This document shows, one piece after another, positions 1 through 11,000 of a stretch of DNA of 64,000 bases. Each line of letters starts with the position of its first letter. The stretch's first letter is position 1. Both the position numbers and the translations under genes were made by a program. Under the pieces are notes generated by a model. That model was not told the origin of the DNA. It searched no databases and saw nothing but the letters and a program-made list of their open reading frames with translations. This stretch comes from Burkholderiaceae bacterium (GTDB taxonomy: Bacteria > Pseudomonadota > Gammaproteobacteria > Burkholderiales > Burkholderiaceae_A): contig SGYQ01000007.1 in the NCBI GenBank assembly GCA_004214155.1, forward strand, positions 27,895 through 91,894, in the 5' to 3' direction.

Positions 1-521
1 ACAGGAATAGCCAAAATCGCTCCATCTGGCTCCTCACTTCCTATATCCCACAGTCGTTCTAAAGCTTCTGGAGAAACAAAAGGCCGTACGGCATCGTGCA
101 CAACTATCCAATCATCCATAGAAGCAATATTTTTTAAAAAACCTACTCCCGCATATACTGATTCGCATCTAGTGGTTCCACCACAACGCAATGCAATAAT
201 GGGAACACCCTTATTCAAATCACTAGAACTTTTTGCAAACTTTAAAAACTCACAATGTTTATCCTCTCTGGAAACGATCAAAATTATGCAAGCTAAAGAT
301 GCTCTTTCAGGAAGTTCCAGTAAAGAAGCCACGCTCCTCTCTAATAGCGTGATCCCGTTTAAATGAATATACTGTTTGGGAATGTTACTTTTAAATCTTT
401 TCCCCGACCCGCCGGCGGGTATAATACACCATGTTGCGTTTTTTGGCCCACCGTTATTTTCTGCGAACAATATTTTTTTTAAAAACTTTTCTGCAGATTT
501 GTAGTCATCGAATATATGCAT
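1..521 (-). CDS. ispD: 2-C-methyl-D-erythritol 4-phosphate cytidylyltransferase (partial, 3' end outside window)
   Basis: IspD transfers CMP to methylerythritol phosphate in the cytosolic MEP isoprenoid pathway. I translated the minus strand from the ATG at 521. After an unusual leader of about 32 residues comes the nucleotide-binding loop PAGGSGKRF, then IPKQYIHLNG, a serine-rich middle and the HDAVRPFVSPEAL motif, all in the order expected for IspD. The frame stays open to base 1, so the C-terminal quarter is missing. The gene is divergent from mfd with only 22 bases between the two start codons, so the promoters must lie inside the coding ends. The leader is longer than in most IspD proteins. 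The start may be further in, although no better ATG is seen before the loop. Confidence 0.9.
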   Translation of the reverse strand, partial: MHIFDDYKSAEKFLKKILFAENNGGPKNATWCIIPAGGSGKRFKSNIPKQYIHLNGITLLERSVASLLELPERASLACIILIVSREDKHCEFLKFAKSSSDLNKGVPIIALRCGGTTRCESVYAGVGFLKNIASMDDWIVVHDAVRPFVSPEALERLWDIGSEEPDGAILAIP

Positions 522-543
522 AGTTTTGATAGAGTTTAACTGA

Positions 544-3500
544 ATGTTTACCAACCCTAATTTGCGCGACCAGAACGACAATTTACCGTTTAATCAACCA
601 AAACAAAAACACGATCCATCAGATTCTTCTTTTCCAGACTCTTTTATTTTAGCAAAACTACTGGCTGAGGAGAAAAAAAACACTGGTAGCGGGGCGAAGG
701 CATTAATTATAACCGAGAATCAGGAAAATGCTGAAAAGATATCTGCCGAAATAAATTTTTTTGATAAAGATATAAATATTAAACTTTTTCCCGATTGGGA
801 AATTCTACCGTATGAACCCTTTTCTCCTCACGAAGATCTTGTATCTAACCGCCTACTAACACTTTACGAAGCGATTAAAGGTAACTTGGATGGAATAATC
901 TTAAGCGCTCATACCGCATTAATGCGATTACCTCCTAAAGATTTTGTTGCGGGACATACTTTTTTCTTGAAAAAAAATCAGAAAATTAGACTTAAGGGGT
1001 TAATAGACCAATTAAATATTGCTGGTTATACTAATAATACTCATGTGGTCTCCCCGAGGGAATACTCTACACGGGGTAATATAATTGACTTATTCCCGAT
1101 GGGATCTTCGACTCCATATCGATTGGAGCTTATTGATGACGAAATTGAGACTATAAAAATTTTTGACCCTGATACACAGAGAACATTATATCCCGCAGAA
1201 GAAATTCGCATCCTTCCTAGCCGAGAATTTCCGATAGGCAAAAGCTCCGCAGATCGTTTTCGAATTAATTGGAGAAAAAATTTTGAAGGAGACCCTCTCA
1301 AGTGCACTTTGTACAGGGATGTGGGTAAAGAAATTTTTGGATCAGGAATTGAATATTACTTACCTTTTTTACACGAAAAATTGGATACCATTTTTTCGTA
1401 TCTTAAGAATGATGGAAAAATATATGAGATAGGTGAAACCGCCAGGGCTATTGAAAAACAAGCATTAGAGATAAATCAGAGGTATGATTATCTTAAACAT
1501 GACATGGCGAGACCGATCTGTCCTCCAGAATCAATATCGATTCAACAGCATCAATTTACCGCTGCGAAAAAAAATTTTAAAAATATTGATATTTATGCAA
1601 TAAGTAAACCTTTAAAAATTTCCCTACTGCCTAACTTAGGAATAGACGGAGGAATCAATAATGATTTAGATAAATTTAAAGTTGCTCTTGAGGATAATAA
1701 ACTCGGGCACAAAGTCCTAGTAGTAACAAGTAATGCGGGTAGGGCTGAGACTATACATACGTTGATGAATAAAATTAGTATTCCTAGCCGTGTTGTAAGT
1801 ACTTTTAAAGAATTTGAAACCAATTCAAAAAAAGATAATTCTTCAAAACTATGTCTTTCAATTGTTAAAGGTTTTATGGTCCATGGTTTTAAAATTCCCG
1901 AATTTTCCGTTATTACTGAGTTTGATTTATTTCGAGGACTTCACCATGTAGCAGATAAAAATGAAAAAAAGAACGAACGTAATGTTGAAAATTTCATTAA
2001 AAACCTCTCTGAACTGCAAATAGGTTCTCCGGTTGTGCATATTGATCATGGTATCGGAAGGTATAGAGGACTAAAGGAAGTAGATATTGGTGAGGAAGCA
2101 AATGAATTTCTACACCTTGAATATGCAAACTCTGCTAGTTTATACGTCCCCGTCTCTCAATTAGCTTGTATTAATAGGTACTGCGGTAGCGATCCAGAAA
2201 ATGCGCCCTTGCATGTATTAGGATCAGAACGTTGGAATAAAGAAAAAACAAAGGCAATCAAGCAGGTACGAGATACAGCAGCTAAATTATTAGGTCTTTA
2301 TGCCAAACGAGCCGCTAAAAAAGGATACTCATTTCAATTTAACCAGAGTGAATTCGAAGAATTTAGTAATGGTTTTGAATATATCGAAACGACTGATCAA
2401 AAATCAGCCATTCAAGCAGTTGTCCAAGATATGATTAGCGAAAAACCCATGGATAGACTAATCTGTGGTGATGTTGGCTTTGGGAAAACAGAAGTTGCCC
2501 TTAGGGCAAGCTTTCTAGCTGTTTCTTCAGGAAAACAGGTAGCTGTCCTTGCACCAACTACTTTGCTTGCGGAACAACATTATCAAACATTTAAAGATCG
2601 CTTTGCATCTTTTCCCTTTGAAATATGTGAACTATCAAGATTTAGAAAAAAATCTGAAAATATCAAGAGTGTTAAGGATATCGAAAATGGACGGGTAGAT
2701 ATAGTTATTGGAACGCACAAATTAATAGCCGGTAATATTAAATTCAAAGATCTTGGACTCATAATTATTGATGAAGAACATCGTTTTGGAGTCCGGCAAA
2801 AAGAAAAATTTAGAGAAATTCGATCTGAAATTGATACAATCGCGATGACTGCAACCCCAATCCCACGAACTCTTTCCATGAGTATGGAAGGAATAAGAGA
2901 TTTCTCAATCATTGCAAGCGCACCTCAAAAAAGGTTAGCAATAAAGACATTTGTCAGACATGAGGATAATTTTTTTGTCAAAGAAGCACTTATTAGAGAA
3001 CTCAGAAGAGGTGGCCAAGCTTATGTAATACATAACGAAGTGAGGACCATCAATCATAAGTTAGAAAAATTACAAAAGCTTGTTCCTGAAGCAAGAATTG
3101 GAATAGCACATGGTCAAATGGCTGAAAAAGAATTGGAGTTGGTCATGCGTAATTTCAATCAAAAGAAGTTTAATGTTTTATTATCCTCTACTATCATTGA
3201 AACAGGAATTGATATTCCCTCTGCGAACACCATAATTATATATAGAGCCGATAAGTTTGGATTGGCACAGTTACACCAATTGAGAGGAAGGGTTGGCAGA
3301 TCGCACCATCAAGCGTATGCATATCTTCTTACTCCTGGGCAGGAAAGTTTGAATAAAAATGCGAAAAAAAGACTAGAAGCAATTCAGTCAATGGAGGAAT
3401 TGGGTTCGGGGTTTTTTCTTGCTATGCATGATTTAGAAATTAGAGGAGCCGGAGAGGTTTTGGGTGAAAATCAATCAGGTAACATAACTGAAATTGGTTT

Positions 3501-4038
3501 TTCTTTATACGCTGAAATGTTAGAAAACGCAGTGAGATATCTCAAAGAGGGCAAGAAGGAAAATTTCGATTTGCTTGATACACCCACTGTAGAAATTAAA
3601 TTGCATGTGCCCAGTATCTTACCCAAAAACTACTGTCCAGATGTTAATGAGCGATTAATTTTATATAAAAAATTAGCAGAGTCGCATACAGAACTAGATC
3701 TCCTAAAAGTAGAAGAGGAGTTGATTGATCGGTTTGGTCTATTACCGAAGGAAGCAAAAAATTTAGTGTTATCCCACCAAATAAGAATTAAGGCGAAAGA
3801 TTATGATTTAATCAAGCTAGATGCTACTGAGAAATCTATTACCATTACACTAAATGAAAAACCCAAGATAAATGTTGAAAGGCTCCTCCAAAAGATACAG
3901 CAAAATGATTCGATAAAACTTATTGGAGAAAATAAAATTAGATTTGTTGTGACCAGTAACAACATTGCTGATTACAAAAGGAATATAGAGGAAGTATTTT
4001 TCACAGTATCAAATAAGAAAATTATCCTGGGTATTTAG
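544..4038 (+). CDS. mfd: Transcription-repair coupling factor Mfd
   Basis: Mfd is a 1164-residue DNA translocase that displaces stalled RNA polymerase and recruits UvrA for nucleotide-excision repair. The expected domains are present in order. The N-terminal UvrB-like region is followed by the RNA-polymerase interaction domain around residues 490-560 (IGSPVVHIDHGIGRYRGL). The RecG-like helicase core has Walker A GDVGFGKTEVA near residue 640, DEEH near 740 and TATPIPRTL after it. Then come the second helicase lobe, GRVGRSHHQAYAYLL, and the C-terminal TRCF domain. Length matches the family. It is the only plus-strand gene in the first 12 kb. Its stop codon overlaps the mrp stop codon on the other strand, leaving no space for a separate terminator. 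Confidence 0.97.
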   Translation: MFTNPNLRDQNDNLPFNQPKQKHDPSDSSFPDSFILAKLLAEEKKNTGSGAKALIITENQENAEKISAEINFFDKDINIKLFPDWEILPYEPFSPHEDLVSNRLLTLYEAIKGNLDGIILSAHTALMRLPPKDFVAGHTFFLKKNQKIRLKGLIDQLNIAGYTNNTHVVSPREYSTRGNIIDLFPMGSSTPYRLELIDDEIETIKIFDPDTQRTLYPAEEIRILPSREFPIGKSSADRFRINWRKNFEGDPLKCTLYRDVGKEIFGSGIEYYLPFLHEKLDTIFSYLKNDGKIYEIGETARAIEKQALEINQRYDYLKHDMARPICPPESISIQQHQFTAAKKNFKNIDIYAISKPLKISLLPNLGIDGGINNDLDKFKVALEDNKLGHKVLVVTSNAGRAETIHTLMNKISIPSRVVSTFKEFETNSKKDNSSKLCLSIVKGFMVHGFKIPEFSVITEFDLFRGLHHVADKNEKKNERNVENFIKNLSELQIGSPVVHIDHGIGRYRGLKEVDIGEEANEFLHLEYANSASLYVPVSQLACINRYCGSDPENAPLHVLGSERWNKEKTKAIKQVRDTAAKLLGLYAKRAAKKGYSFQFNQSEFEEFSNGFEYIETTDQKSAIQAVVQDMISEKPMDRLICGDVGFGKTEVALRASFLAVSSGKQVAVLAPTTLLAEQHYQTFKDRFASFPFEICELSRFRKKSENIKSVKDIENGRVDIVIGTHKLIAGNIKFKDLGLIIIDEEHRFGVRQKEKFREIRSEIDTIAMTATPIPRTLSMSMEGIRDFSIIASAPQKRLAIKTFVRHEDNFFVKEALIRELRRGGQAYVIHNEVRTINHKLEKLQKLVPEARIGIAHGQMAEKELELVMRNFNQKKFNVLLSSTIIETGIDIPSANTIIIYRADKFGLAQLHQLRGRVGRSHHQAYAYLLTPGQESLNKNAKKRLEAIQSMEELGSGFFLAMHDLEIRGAGEVLGENQSGNITEIGFSLYAEMLENAVRYLKEGKKENFDLLDTPTVEIKLHVPSILPKNYCPDVNERLILYKKLAESHTELDLLKVEEELIDRFGLLPKEAKNLVLSHQIRIKAKDYDLIKLDATEKSITITLNEKPKINVERLLQKIQQNDSIKLIGENKIRFVVTSNNIADYKRNIEEVFFTVSNKKIILGI

Positions 4039-5126
4039 GTGTTTTTGATTACTATTTTCGGAAATTTTCCTGAATTACTTTTTTTGAGCGCCGATATATG
4101 TCTGGCCAGCGCGAAAGACACATCACCGTACGCTTTTGCGATACCTGGGTTGCTCTTTGATATAACGGATGGAACCCCATTGTCAGAGTCTTCTCGTATA
4201 GATACATTTAAGGGTAACGAACCTAAAAAGTTTGTGTCATATTTTTTTGCGGTGTGGATCCCTCCTCCAGAACCAAAAATCTCCTCAACGTTGCCACATA
4301 TAGGACAAGCGTACGATGCCATATTCTCAACGATACCTAATATTGGGACTGAAACTTTTTTGAACATTTTGATACCTTTTCTAGCGTCTAAAAGAGCAAT
4401 TTCCTGCGGTGTGGTGACTATAACTGCCCCCGTAAGCGGGACTTTCTGTGCCAATGTAAGATGTATATCGCCGGTTCCTGGCGGCAGATCTATAAACAAA
4501 TAGTCAAGATTATTCCATGCAGTTTGCCGCAATAACTGTTCTAAGGCCTGCGTTACCATTGGTCCACGCCAAACCATAGCTTCATCCTTAGGAATTAAAT
4601 AACCGATACTGTTTGTCTGTACTCCGTGCCCAATCATCGGAACGATCGTTTTACCATCAGGAGACTCAGGCTTTCCATCGACTCCTAAAAGCGCTGGAAT
4701 GCTCGGGCCGTAGATATCGCCATCTAATATTCCTACATTAGCTCCCTCGAGATGCAACGATAGGGCTAAATTTACTGTGGTGGTTGACTTACCTACACCT
4801 CCTTTCCCAGATGCTATCGCAATAATATTTTTCACACCTGGAATCAACTGAGTACCTTTCTCTATGGAATGCGCAACTATATTTGTTTCTAGCAGAACAT
4901 TCACAGTTTTTAGGTTGAATAAACCTTTCAGATGGGAAACAATTTCATCTCTAATTTTTTGCTTCCTGCTCTTGACAGGATAACCAAACTTAACTTTTAA
5001 ACTAAGGTCGTCACCAACTTGCTTAATGTCGGTAACCATATCTTTAAAAACATGATCTTTACTCAATTCACTCAAAAAAGCATGCTCACAAAAAGCAGCT
5101 TCAATTTTTTCCGCATTTACGTTCAA
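4035..5126 (-). CDS. apbC: Iron-sulfur cluster carrier ATPase Mrp/ApbC
   Basis: This is a P-loop ATPase of the Mrp/NBP35 family that carries and delivers Fe-S clusters in the cytosol. An N-terminal MIP18/DUF59-like segment (about residues 1-95) precedes the deviant Walker A SGKGGVGKST at 106-115, DGDIYGPSIP near 135, and DLPPGTGD near 213. The cluster-binding CPIC pair is at 274-277. The start is TTG at 5126. GGGGA lies a few bases upstream and no ATG occurs until residue 30. It begins 3 bases after the moeA stop and is the last gene of the ybbA-purL-ABC-F-moeA-mrp unit. Having an Fe-S carrier beside a molybdenum cofactor gene makes sense because molybdoenzymes usually need both, but co-function here is inference. 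Confidence 0.93.
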   Translation of the reverse strand: MNVNAEKIEAAFCEHAFLSELSKDHVFKDMVTDIKQVGDDLSLKVKFGYPVKSRKQKIRDEIVSHLKGLFNLKTVNVLLETNIVAHSIEKGTQLIPGVKNIIAIASGKGGVGKSTTTVNLALSLHLEGANVGILDGDIYGPSIPALLGVDGKPESPDGKTIVPMIGHGVQTNSIGYLIPKDEAMVWRGPMVTQALEQLLRQTAWNNLDYLFIDLPPGTGDIHLTLAQKVPLTGAVIVTTPQEIALLDARKGIKMFKKVSVPILGIVENMASYACPICGNVEEIFGSGGGIHTAKKYDTNFLGSLPLNVSIREDSDNGVPSVISKSNPGIAKAYGDVSFALARHISALKKSNSGKFPKIVIKNT

Positions 5127-5129
5127 CTT

Positions 5130-6452
5130 TTATTCCCCACTTTCTTGCAGCCCATCAAAGATCAATACACTAACCTTATCACCAGCTTTATAGGTCTGTT
5201 CATCATGCTCCAATATCACCAGGCAGTCTGCCTCGCTCATAGAGCTGAGTATACCCGATCCTTGATTCTCCTGAACTTTAACAAAAATATTTCCATTTAC
5301 GCTAACTAAATTACCTCTTCTGAATTCCGTGCGACCCTTCTTTTTATTAATAGAAGTGATTAACGGAAATTTTAATTTCCTATTTAAGTATCTTATGTTC
5401 CCAACCATTCTTCGAATTGCGGGCAACACGAAGATAAAGAATGTCACCATGACAGCAACGGGATTGCCCGGAAGGCCAAAGACAATAGTGTGCTTAGAAC
5501 CTACTTCGTTAGGTTTCTTTATTGTTCCAACTGCCATTGGTCTTCCTGGTCTCATGGCAATTTTCCAAAATTCAACACTTCCAAGAGACTTCATTACCTG
5601 CTTGGTAAAGTCAGACTCCCCTACGCTTACACCCCCGCTTGTAACGATAAGGTCAACCTTTGAAGCTGCATTTTTAAAAGCCGACTCCAAAATTCTGTGA
5701 TTATCTACAACAACACCGAAGTCGATAACATCAACAGGCAACCGGTTCAACATTGCTGACATCGTATATCGATTGCTATCGTAAATACAACCTTCATTCA
5801 ATTCTTGACCAGGACTCTTCAGTTCATTTCCAGTAGAAAAATATCCAACACGTAATTTTTTATAAACTCCTATCTCAGGAATCCCCAGGGAAGCAACAAG
5901 ACCAACATCTGCTGCACTTAAAAGCCTACCTCTTTGCAAAACAGGATTGCCGAATTTCAAATCTTCACCTTTCTTTCTTCTGTTATCACCCTCTTTTACA
6001 ATACTAGATTCGAAACAGGCCATACCATCAGATATAGAAACAAACTCCTGAGGAACTACCGTATCGCACATGTCAGGCATTTTGGCTCCGGTCATTATCT
6101 TTACACACTCTCCCTGAAAAATTTCATCAGATATAATTTCACCCGCACTAATACTTCCGCGGATTTTTAATTTTGCCGTTTCGTTTTTTTTCTCTAAGGA
6201 CTTGTGTGCGAATGCATAACCATCCATCGCAGCATTGTCTTGTGCGGGTACATCAAGTGTAGAAATTAAGTCATTGTATAAAATTCTACCCGGAGCATCC
6301 GTGAGAGGAACAAACTCAGAACCAAGACTTTCGCAATGATCTTGTGTTAATTCCAAAATAATATCTAACGCCCCACTAACTGACATTGAGTCTGGATCAT
6401 ATCCCGATAAGCATGAAATTATATGGTCTATTGACTTATTAATTTCAATCAT
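5130..6452 (-). CDS. moeA: Molybdopterin molybdenumtransferase MoeA
   Basis: MoeA inserts molybdate into adenylylated molybdopterin, the last common step of molybdenum cofactor synthesis. At 440 residues it has the normal length. Visible hallmarks are DVPAQDNAAMDGYA near residue 65, the GEIISD and IMTGAKMPDMCDTVVPQE stretch near 110-140, TSGGVSVGESDFTK near 270, and GLPGNPVAVMVTFF near 330, followed by the C-terminal beta-barrel domain. The ATG at 6452 is 5 bases after the ABC-F stop, and mrp follows after 3 bases. No other molybdenum cofactor genes or molybdoenzymes lie in this window. Confidence 0.95.
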   Translation of the reverse strand: MIEINKSIDHIISCLSGYDPDSMSVSGALDIILELTQDHCESLGSEFVPLTDAPGRILYNDLISTLDVPAQDNAAMDGYAFAHKSLEKKNETAKLKIRGSISAGEIISDEIFQGECVKIMTGAKMPDMCDTVVPQEFVSISDGMACFESSIVKEGDNRRKKGEDLKFGNPVLQRGRLLSAADVGLVASLGIPEIGVYKKLRVGYFSTGNELKSPGQELNEGCIYDSNRYTMSAMLNRLPVDVIDFGVVVDNHRILESAFKNAASKVDLIVTSGGVSVGESDFTKQVMKSLGSVEFWKIAMRPGRPMAVGTIKKPNEVGSKHTIVFGLPGNPVAVMVTFFIFVLPAIRRMVGNIRYLNRKLKFPLITSINKKKGRTEFRRGNLVSVNGNIFVKVQENQGSGILSSMSEADCLVILEHDEQTYKAGDKVSVLIFDGLQESGE

Positions 6453-6457
6453 AGTGA

Positions 6458-8077
6458 CTAACGTTCCTTCATTGAAAGATATTCATCATAAGTACCGCTA
6501 AAATCATGGATTTTATTCTGCTTAATATCAATAACCCATATCCTTTTCGCAATCGAATTGACAAACTCTCTGTCATGGGACACTAGCAAAACGGTCCCAT
6601 CAAATTTTTCTAACGCTAACTGCAGCGATTCAATGGATTCCATGTCAAGATGATTAGTGGGCTCATCCAAAAGCAAAATATTTGCCTTTAAAAGCATCAA
6701 TTTTCCAAAATACATTCGGTGTTTTTCTCCACCCGATATAACGGACGCTGGTTTGCTTACACTACTTCCTGAAAACAACAATTTACCAAGGGTTGACCGA
6801 ATACTTTGATCATTATCCTCATCTCCACCATATTGCAATAGCCAATCATTCAAAGATTTATTTGTTTCAAACTCGGGGTAGACGTCCTGCATCATATAAC
6901 CTAACTCCGCATTTTCTGCCCATTTACAAACACCTGAGTCTACATCAAAACCACCGTTGTCAGGACCAACAATCAAATTTAAAAGTGTGGATTTGCCCGC
7001 CCCATTCGGACCAATAATTGCAATTTTCTCTCCAGATTCAACTATGGCTGAAAAAGATTCTATAACGTTCCCCTTCTCACTATCAAAACCTTTACTTAAA
7101 CTTTGCAAATGCACCGCCTGTCGAAATAATTTCTTTTTTTGGGTAAATCTAATATAAGGATTTTGACGGGAAGAAGGACGAACGGAAACTGCATCCGACT
7201 GAAGCTTGTCAATCAGTTTTCTCCTTGAAGTCGCTTGCTTTGCTTTTGACTTGTTCGCTGCAAACCTCCTGATAAATTCTTGCAACTCAGAAATCTTTTC
7301 TTTGCTTCTAGTACTCTCAGCCATCAACCTAGCTCTAGCTTCTGATGACGCAAGCATGTAATCATCGTAATTTCCGGGATATATCTTTATTTCCCCGTAA
7401 TCAAGGTCTGCCATGTGTGTACAAACAGAATTCAGAAAATGTCGGTCGTGGGAAATTATAATCATCGTACAAGTTTTCTCATCCAACACCCCTTCTAGCC
7501 ATCGAATTGTATCGATATCTAGGTTATTGGTTGGCTCATCCAGAAGTAATATATCTGGATCTGAAAATAAAGCTTGTGCTAACAAAACTCTAACTTTCCA
7601 ACCAGGCGGGACATTTTTCATGGGTCCCTTATGGAGATCTAAGTCTATTCCCGCGCCGATCAGTAATTCACCAGCCCTTGCTTCAGAGGAATAACCACCA
7701 AATTCTGCATACTTACTTTCTAGCTCTGCAGCTTTAATATAGTCTTCATCAGTCGCATCTATGTTAGCGTAAATGGAGTCTCTTTCTGTCATCGCAGACC
7801 ACATTTCTTCATGGCCCATCATAACTACATCCAGTACATTTACCTCCTCGTATGCGAACTGATCTTGTCCAAGTTTACCTAATCTAGTGTTGGTGTCGAT
7901 AACAACCTCACCGGAAGATGCTTCCTGCTCCCCACTTAAAATTTTCATAAACGTTGATTTTCCACAACCATTAGCACCAATTAGACCGTATCTGTTCCCA
8001 CTAGAAAATTTAATAGAAACATTTTCAAACAATGGTTTTTCTCCGAACTGAACGGATAAATTTACTGTTGAAATCAT
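6458..8077 (-). CDS. ybiT: ABC-F family ATPase, YbiT-like
   Basis: This is a soluble twin-ATPase protein of 539 residues without membrane segments, the layout of ABC-F ribosome-associated factors. The first domain has Walker [10 protein letters not shown] at 34-42 and [11 protein letters not shown]. Its signature is the PPGWKVR variant typical of the YbiT branch instead of SGG. The second domain has GPNGAGKST near residue 360, the signature [11 protein letters not shown] and [11 protein letters not shown]. The linker between the domains is rich in charged residues. ABC-F proteins act at the ribosomal E site. The substrate condition for this branch is not settled, and nothing here suggests antibiotic resistance. 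Its ATG overlaps the purL stop as ATGA, indicating translational coupling. Confidence 0.9.
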   Translation of the reverse strand: MISTVNLSVQFGEKPLFENVSIKFSSGNRYGLIGANGCGKSTFMKILSGEQEASSGEVVIDTNTRLGKLGQDQFAYEEVNVLDVVMMGHEEMWSAMTERDSIYANIDATDEDYIKAAELESKYAEFGGYSSEARAGELLIGAGIDLDLHKGPMKNVPPGWKVRVLLAQALFSDPDILLLDEPTNNLDIDTIRWLEGVLDEKTCTMIIISHDRHFLNSVCTHMADLDYGEIKIYPGNYDDYMLASSEARARLMAESTRSKEKISELQEFIRRFAANKSKAKQATSRRKLIDKLQSDAVSVRPSSRQNPYIRFTQKKKLFRQAVHLQSLSKGFDSEKGNVIESFSAIVESGEKIAIIGPNGAGKSTLLNLIVGPDNGGFDVDSGVCKWAENAELGYMMQDVYPEFETNKSLNDWLLQYGGDEDNDQSIRSTLGKLLFSGSSVSKPASVISGGEKHRMYFGKLMLLKANILLLDEPTNHLDMESIESLQLALEKFDGTVLLVSHDREFVNSIAKRIWVIDIKQNKIHDFSGTYDEYLSMKER

Positions 8078-11000
8078 TGATCCTTAATCCATTTGTAAAC
8101 ATTTTCAAAAATAAGTGCCCACGGAGAAAAGTCGCCCGCACCACTCCAACTTTTAGGTTTCCATGAAAACAAGTTCCCCCGGAAATTTCTTTCAGGATGA
8201 GGCATCATCATCAATATCCTACCATCGGTGGACGAGAAACCCGTCAGCCCTGATGAAGAACCGTTTGGATTATAAGGATAAGATTCAGTTGGCCTACCTT
8301 GCAGGTCAACAAATCTCAACACTGACTTAACACTTTCATTCTCGTTCCTAAATCCTTCAACTTTACCATACCCATGCGCAACACTTATTGGAAGAATAAG
8401 ATTTTCCATACCCTTAAAATAAACTGAATTACTCGGAAGAATTTCAACTAACGACTGACGAGCTTCAAAGCGTCCTGAAATATTGCCCGAAAAATTAGGC
8501 CAATCATCTTTTTTTCCTGGCATTATCGGGGCTAATTCACTCAAAAATTGACAACCATTACACACACCAAAGATAAATTTTTCTGGATTGCAAAAGAAAG
8601 AAAAGAATGCTTCCCTCAAAAAATTATTTGCTAGAACGACCTGTGCCCATCCTCTTCCCGCTCCAAGTACATCTCCGTAAGAAAAGCCTCCGCTAATAGC
8701 TAATCCATCAAAACGAGATAGGTCAAAAGTTTTTGAAATCAGGTCTTGCATATGCACATCAACACAATTAAACCCAACTTGATGAAATGCCGCCGCCATC
8801 TCTCGATGACCATTCACTCCTTGCTCCCTCAAAATCGCAATTTTCGGAACTTTTTTGATAATTGCACGATTACTGGCAGTTTTCTCTCTAACTGCATCAA
8901 GTTGCTGGAAACGCTCAACAAAACCGGTAAATCTTTCTTTGAATTGTTCTTTAATTATATGATCGGGTGATATTACATCAGCTACACTATCAAACTCATC
9001 CTGAGCACATTTTTCGTTATCTCTAATTTTAGCTATTTCAAAAGAATTTTGAGACCAGACCTTTTGAAGATACTCTCTCTTTTTTCTAAAAATACACTTC
9101 GCATCTCTATAAAATACAACCTCGTCAGTTTTATTTAGGTTACCTACTTCAAAAATATTTTTACCTAATCCAACTGATCGAAATATATCAAATAAAGCAG
9201 AGCGCTTTTGCTTTGTTGTCTGCAACACTACACCGAGTTCCTCATTAAACAAAGTTGCTATTGTCAAACTATCTCTTCGCTCAGAAACCTGGTCAGTTCT
9301 GATTTTAAAGTCCCCCCAATCCTTAGCTACACTATCAATTGTCAAAAGATCTAAATTAAGTGTTATCCCCACTCTACCCGCAAATGCCATTTCACATACA
9401 GTAGCAAGCAATCCTCCATCCGATCGGTCGTGATAAGCATGGACCAGCTCTGTGCTGTGCATTTTTTCATAGAGCCTAATCTTATGACAAGCCTCCGAAA
9501 ACGCTTTTATTATTTCGACGCTATCAACATCTGGACACTTTCCCGATGAGATTGAAAAAACTGACTGAAAGATAGAGCCTCTCATCCTCTTCTTCCCTTC
9601 AGCAAGGTCAAGAAAAATCAAACAAGAGTCTTGTATATCACGGTCTAAGCAGGGGGTCCATGTTCTCTCTGTATCGTAAAGTTTAGATACTCCGGATAAA
9701 TTAAGTGATATCGGAGAACGTACTTTCTTGGAAGTATTATTTTCAATTCTTGTTGCACTCATTGAAAGTGAATCTTTGCCGACTGGAATACTAATGTCAC
9801 AGTCAATACAAATATTACTTAGTGCCGAAACAGCTGAGTACAAGTCGTAATTACTACATTCGTCATCCACTGCTCCCATCCAGTTAGCACTCAATTTGAT
9901 ATCAGAAATATTATGGACTGGTGCAGCTAAGATATTTGTAATCAATTCACCCAAACACATTCTAACTGAAGCATTAACGTCAAAAACAGCTATCGGAGGT
10001 CTTTCACCTAAGGCTAACGCAACTCCTTGTTTTCCCCAAAAAGAGGTAAGCGTTACAGCACAATCAGCTACTGGAGTTTGCCAAGGCCCTACCATCTGAT
10101 CACGACTAGTACAGCCCCCTACAGTTCGATCACCTATCGTTATCAAAAAACTCTTGGAAGAGACAGTTGGATGCTTCAAGACTTCAACAATACTCTGCTC
10201 TAGGTTGATGTTTGAATATTCCTCTTCACAAATCACATATTCACGTTTACTACAGTTTCTTATTAAATTGTTTTCCACATTCAAAAGAAAATCTAAAGAT
10301 ACGTCAATTGGAAAAATGTTTGTACTCAAATATTTTCGAGATTCAATAATGAGTTCAGGTTTTTCTATAAACTTTCCAATCACTGCATAGGGCGCCTTTT
10401 CTCTTACGCACAATGCATTGAATTCAGCTAGACTTTTTTCTTCGATCGCTAAAACATAACGTTCCTGTGATTCATTTGTCCAAATTTCTAAAGGATTCAT
10501 AGAATTATCGGAGACTGGTATTGAGTCAAGGTCCACTCGAACACCCAAACCCGACTCATGGGCTAATTCTGGAATGGCATTTGACAAACCTCCTGCACCT
10601 ACGTCATGAATCGATTTAATTATATTTTCCTTTTCGCCGGACATGGCACAGAAATTTATAACTTCTTGTGCCCTTCTCTGCATCTCTGGATTTCCTCTTT
10701 GAACCGATTCAAAATCCAATTCATAGTTATTAAGCCCCGAGGAAACCGATGAGGCAGCTCCTCCGCCAATTCCAATTTTAAATCCTGGGCCTCCGAGAAC
10801 AATAAGTAAGTCTCCATGGTCAACTTTCCATTTTTCTACGTTATTCGAAGAAATCAAGCCAACCCCCCCGGCTAACATAATTGGTTTTCTAAAACCCCAC
10901 GTTTGGCCATGATGATTTTCTTCAAACACTCTAAAATAACCAGCGACGGTTGGTCTACCAAATTCATTATTAAACTCTGAACTGCCTAAAGGACCACTTA

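Noticed and set aside
4039..4503. 154-codon plus-strand frame after mfd
   Set aside because: It lies entirely opposite the well-supported mrp gene and has no protein features of its own.
6458..8077. Antibiotic-resistance ABC-F protein
   Set aside because: The PPGWKVR first signature and housekeeping context fit the YbiT branch instead of resistance subfamilies.
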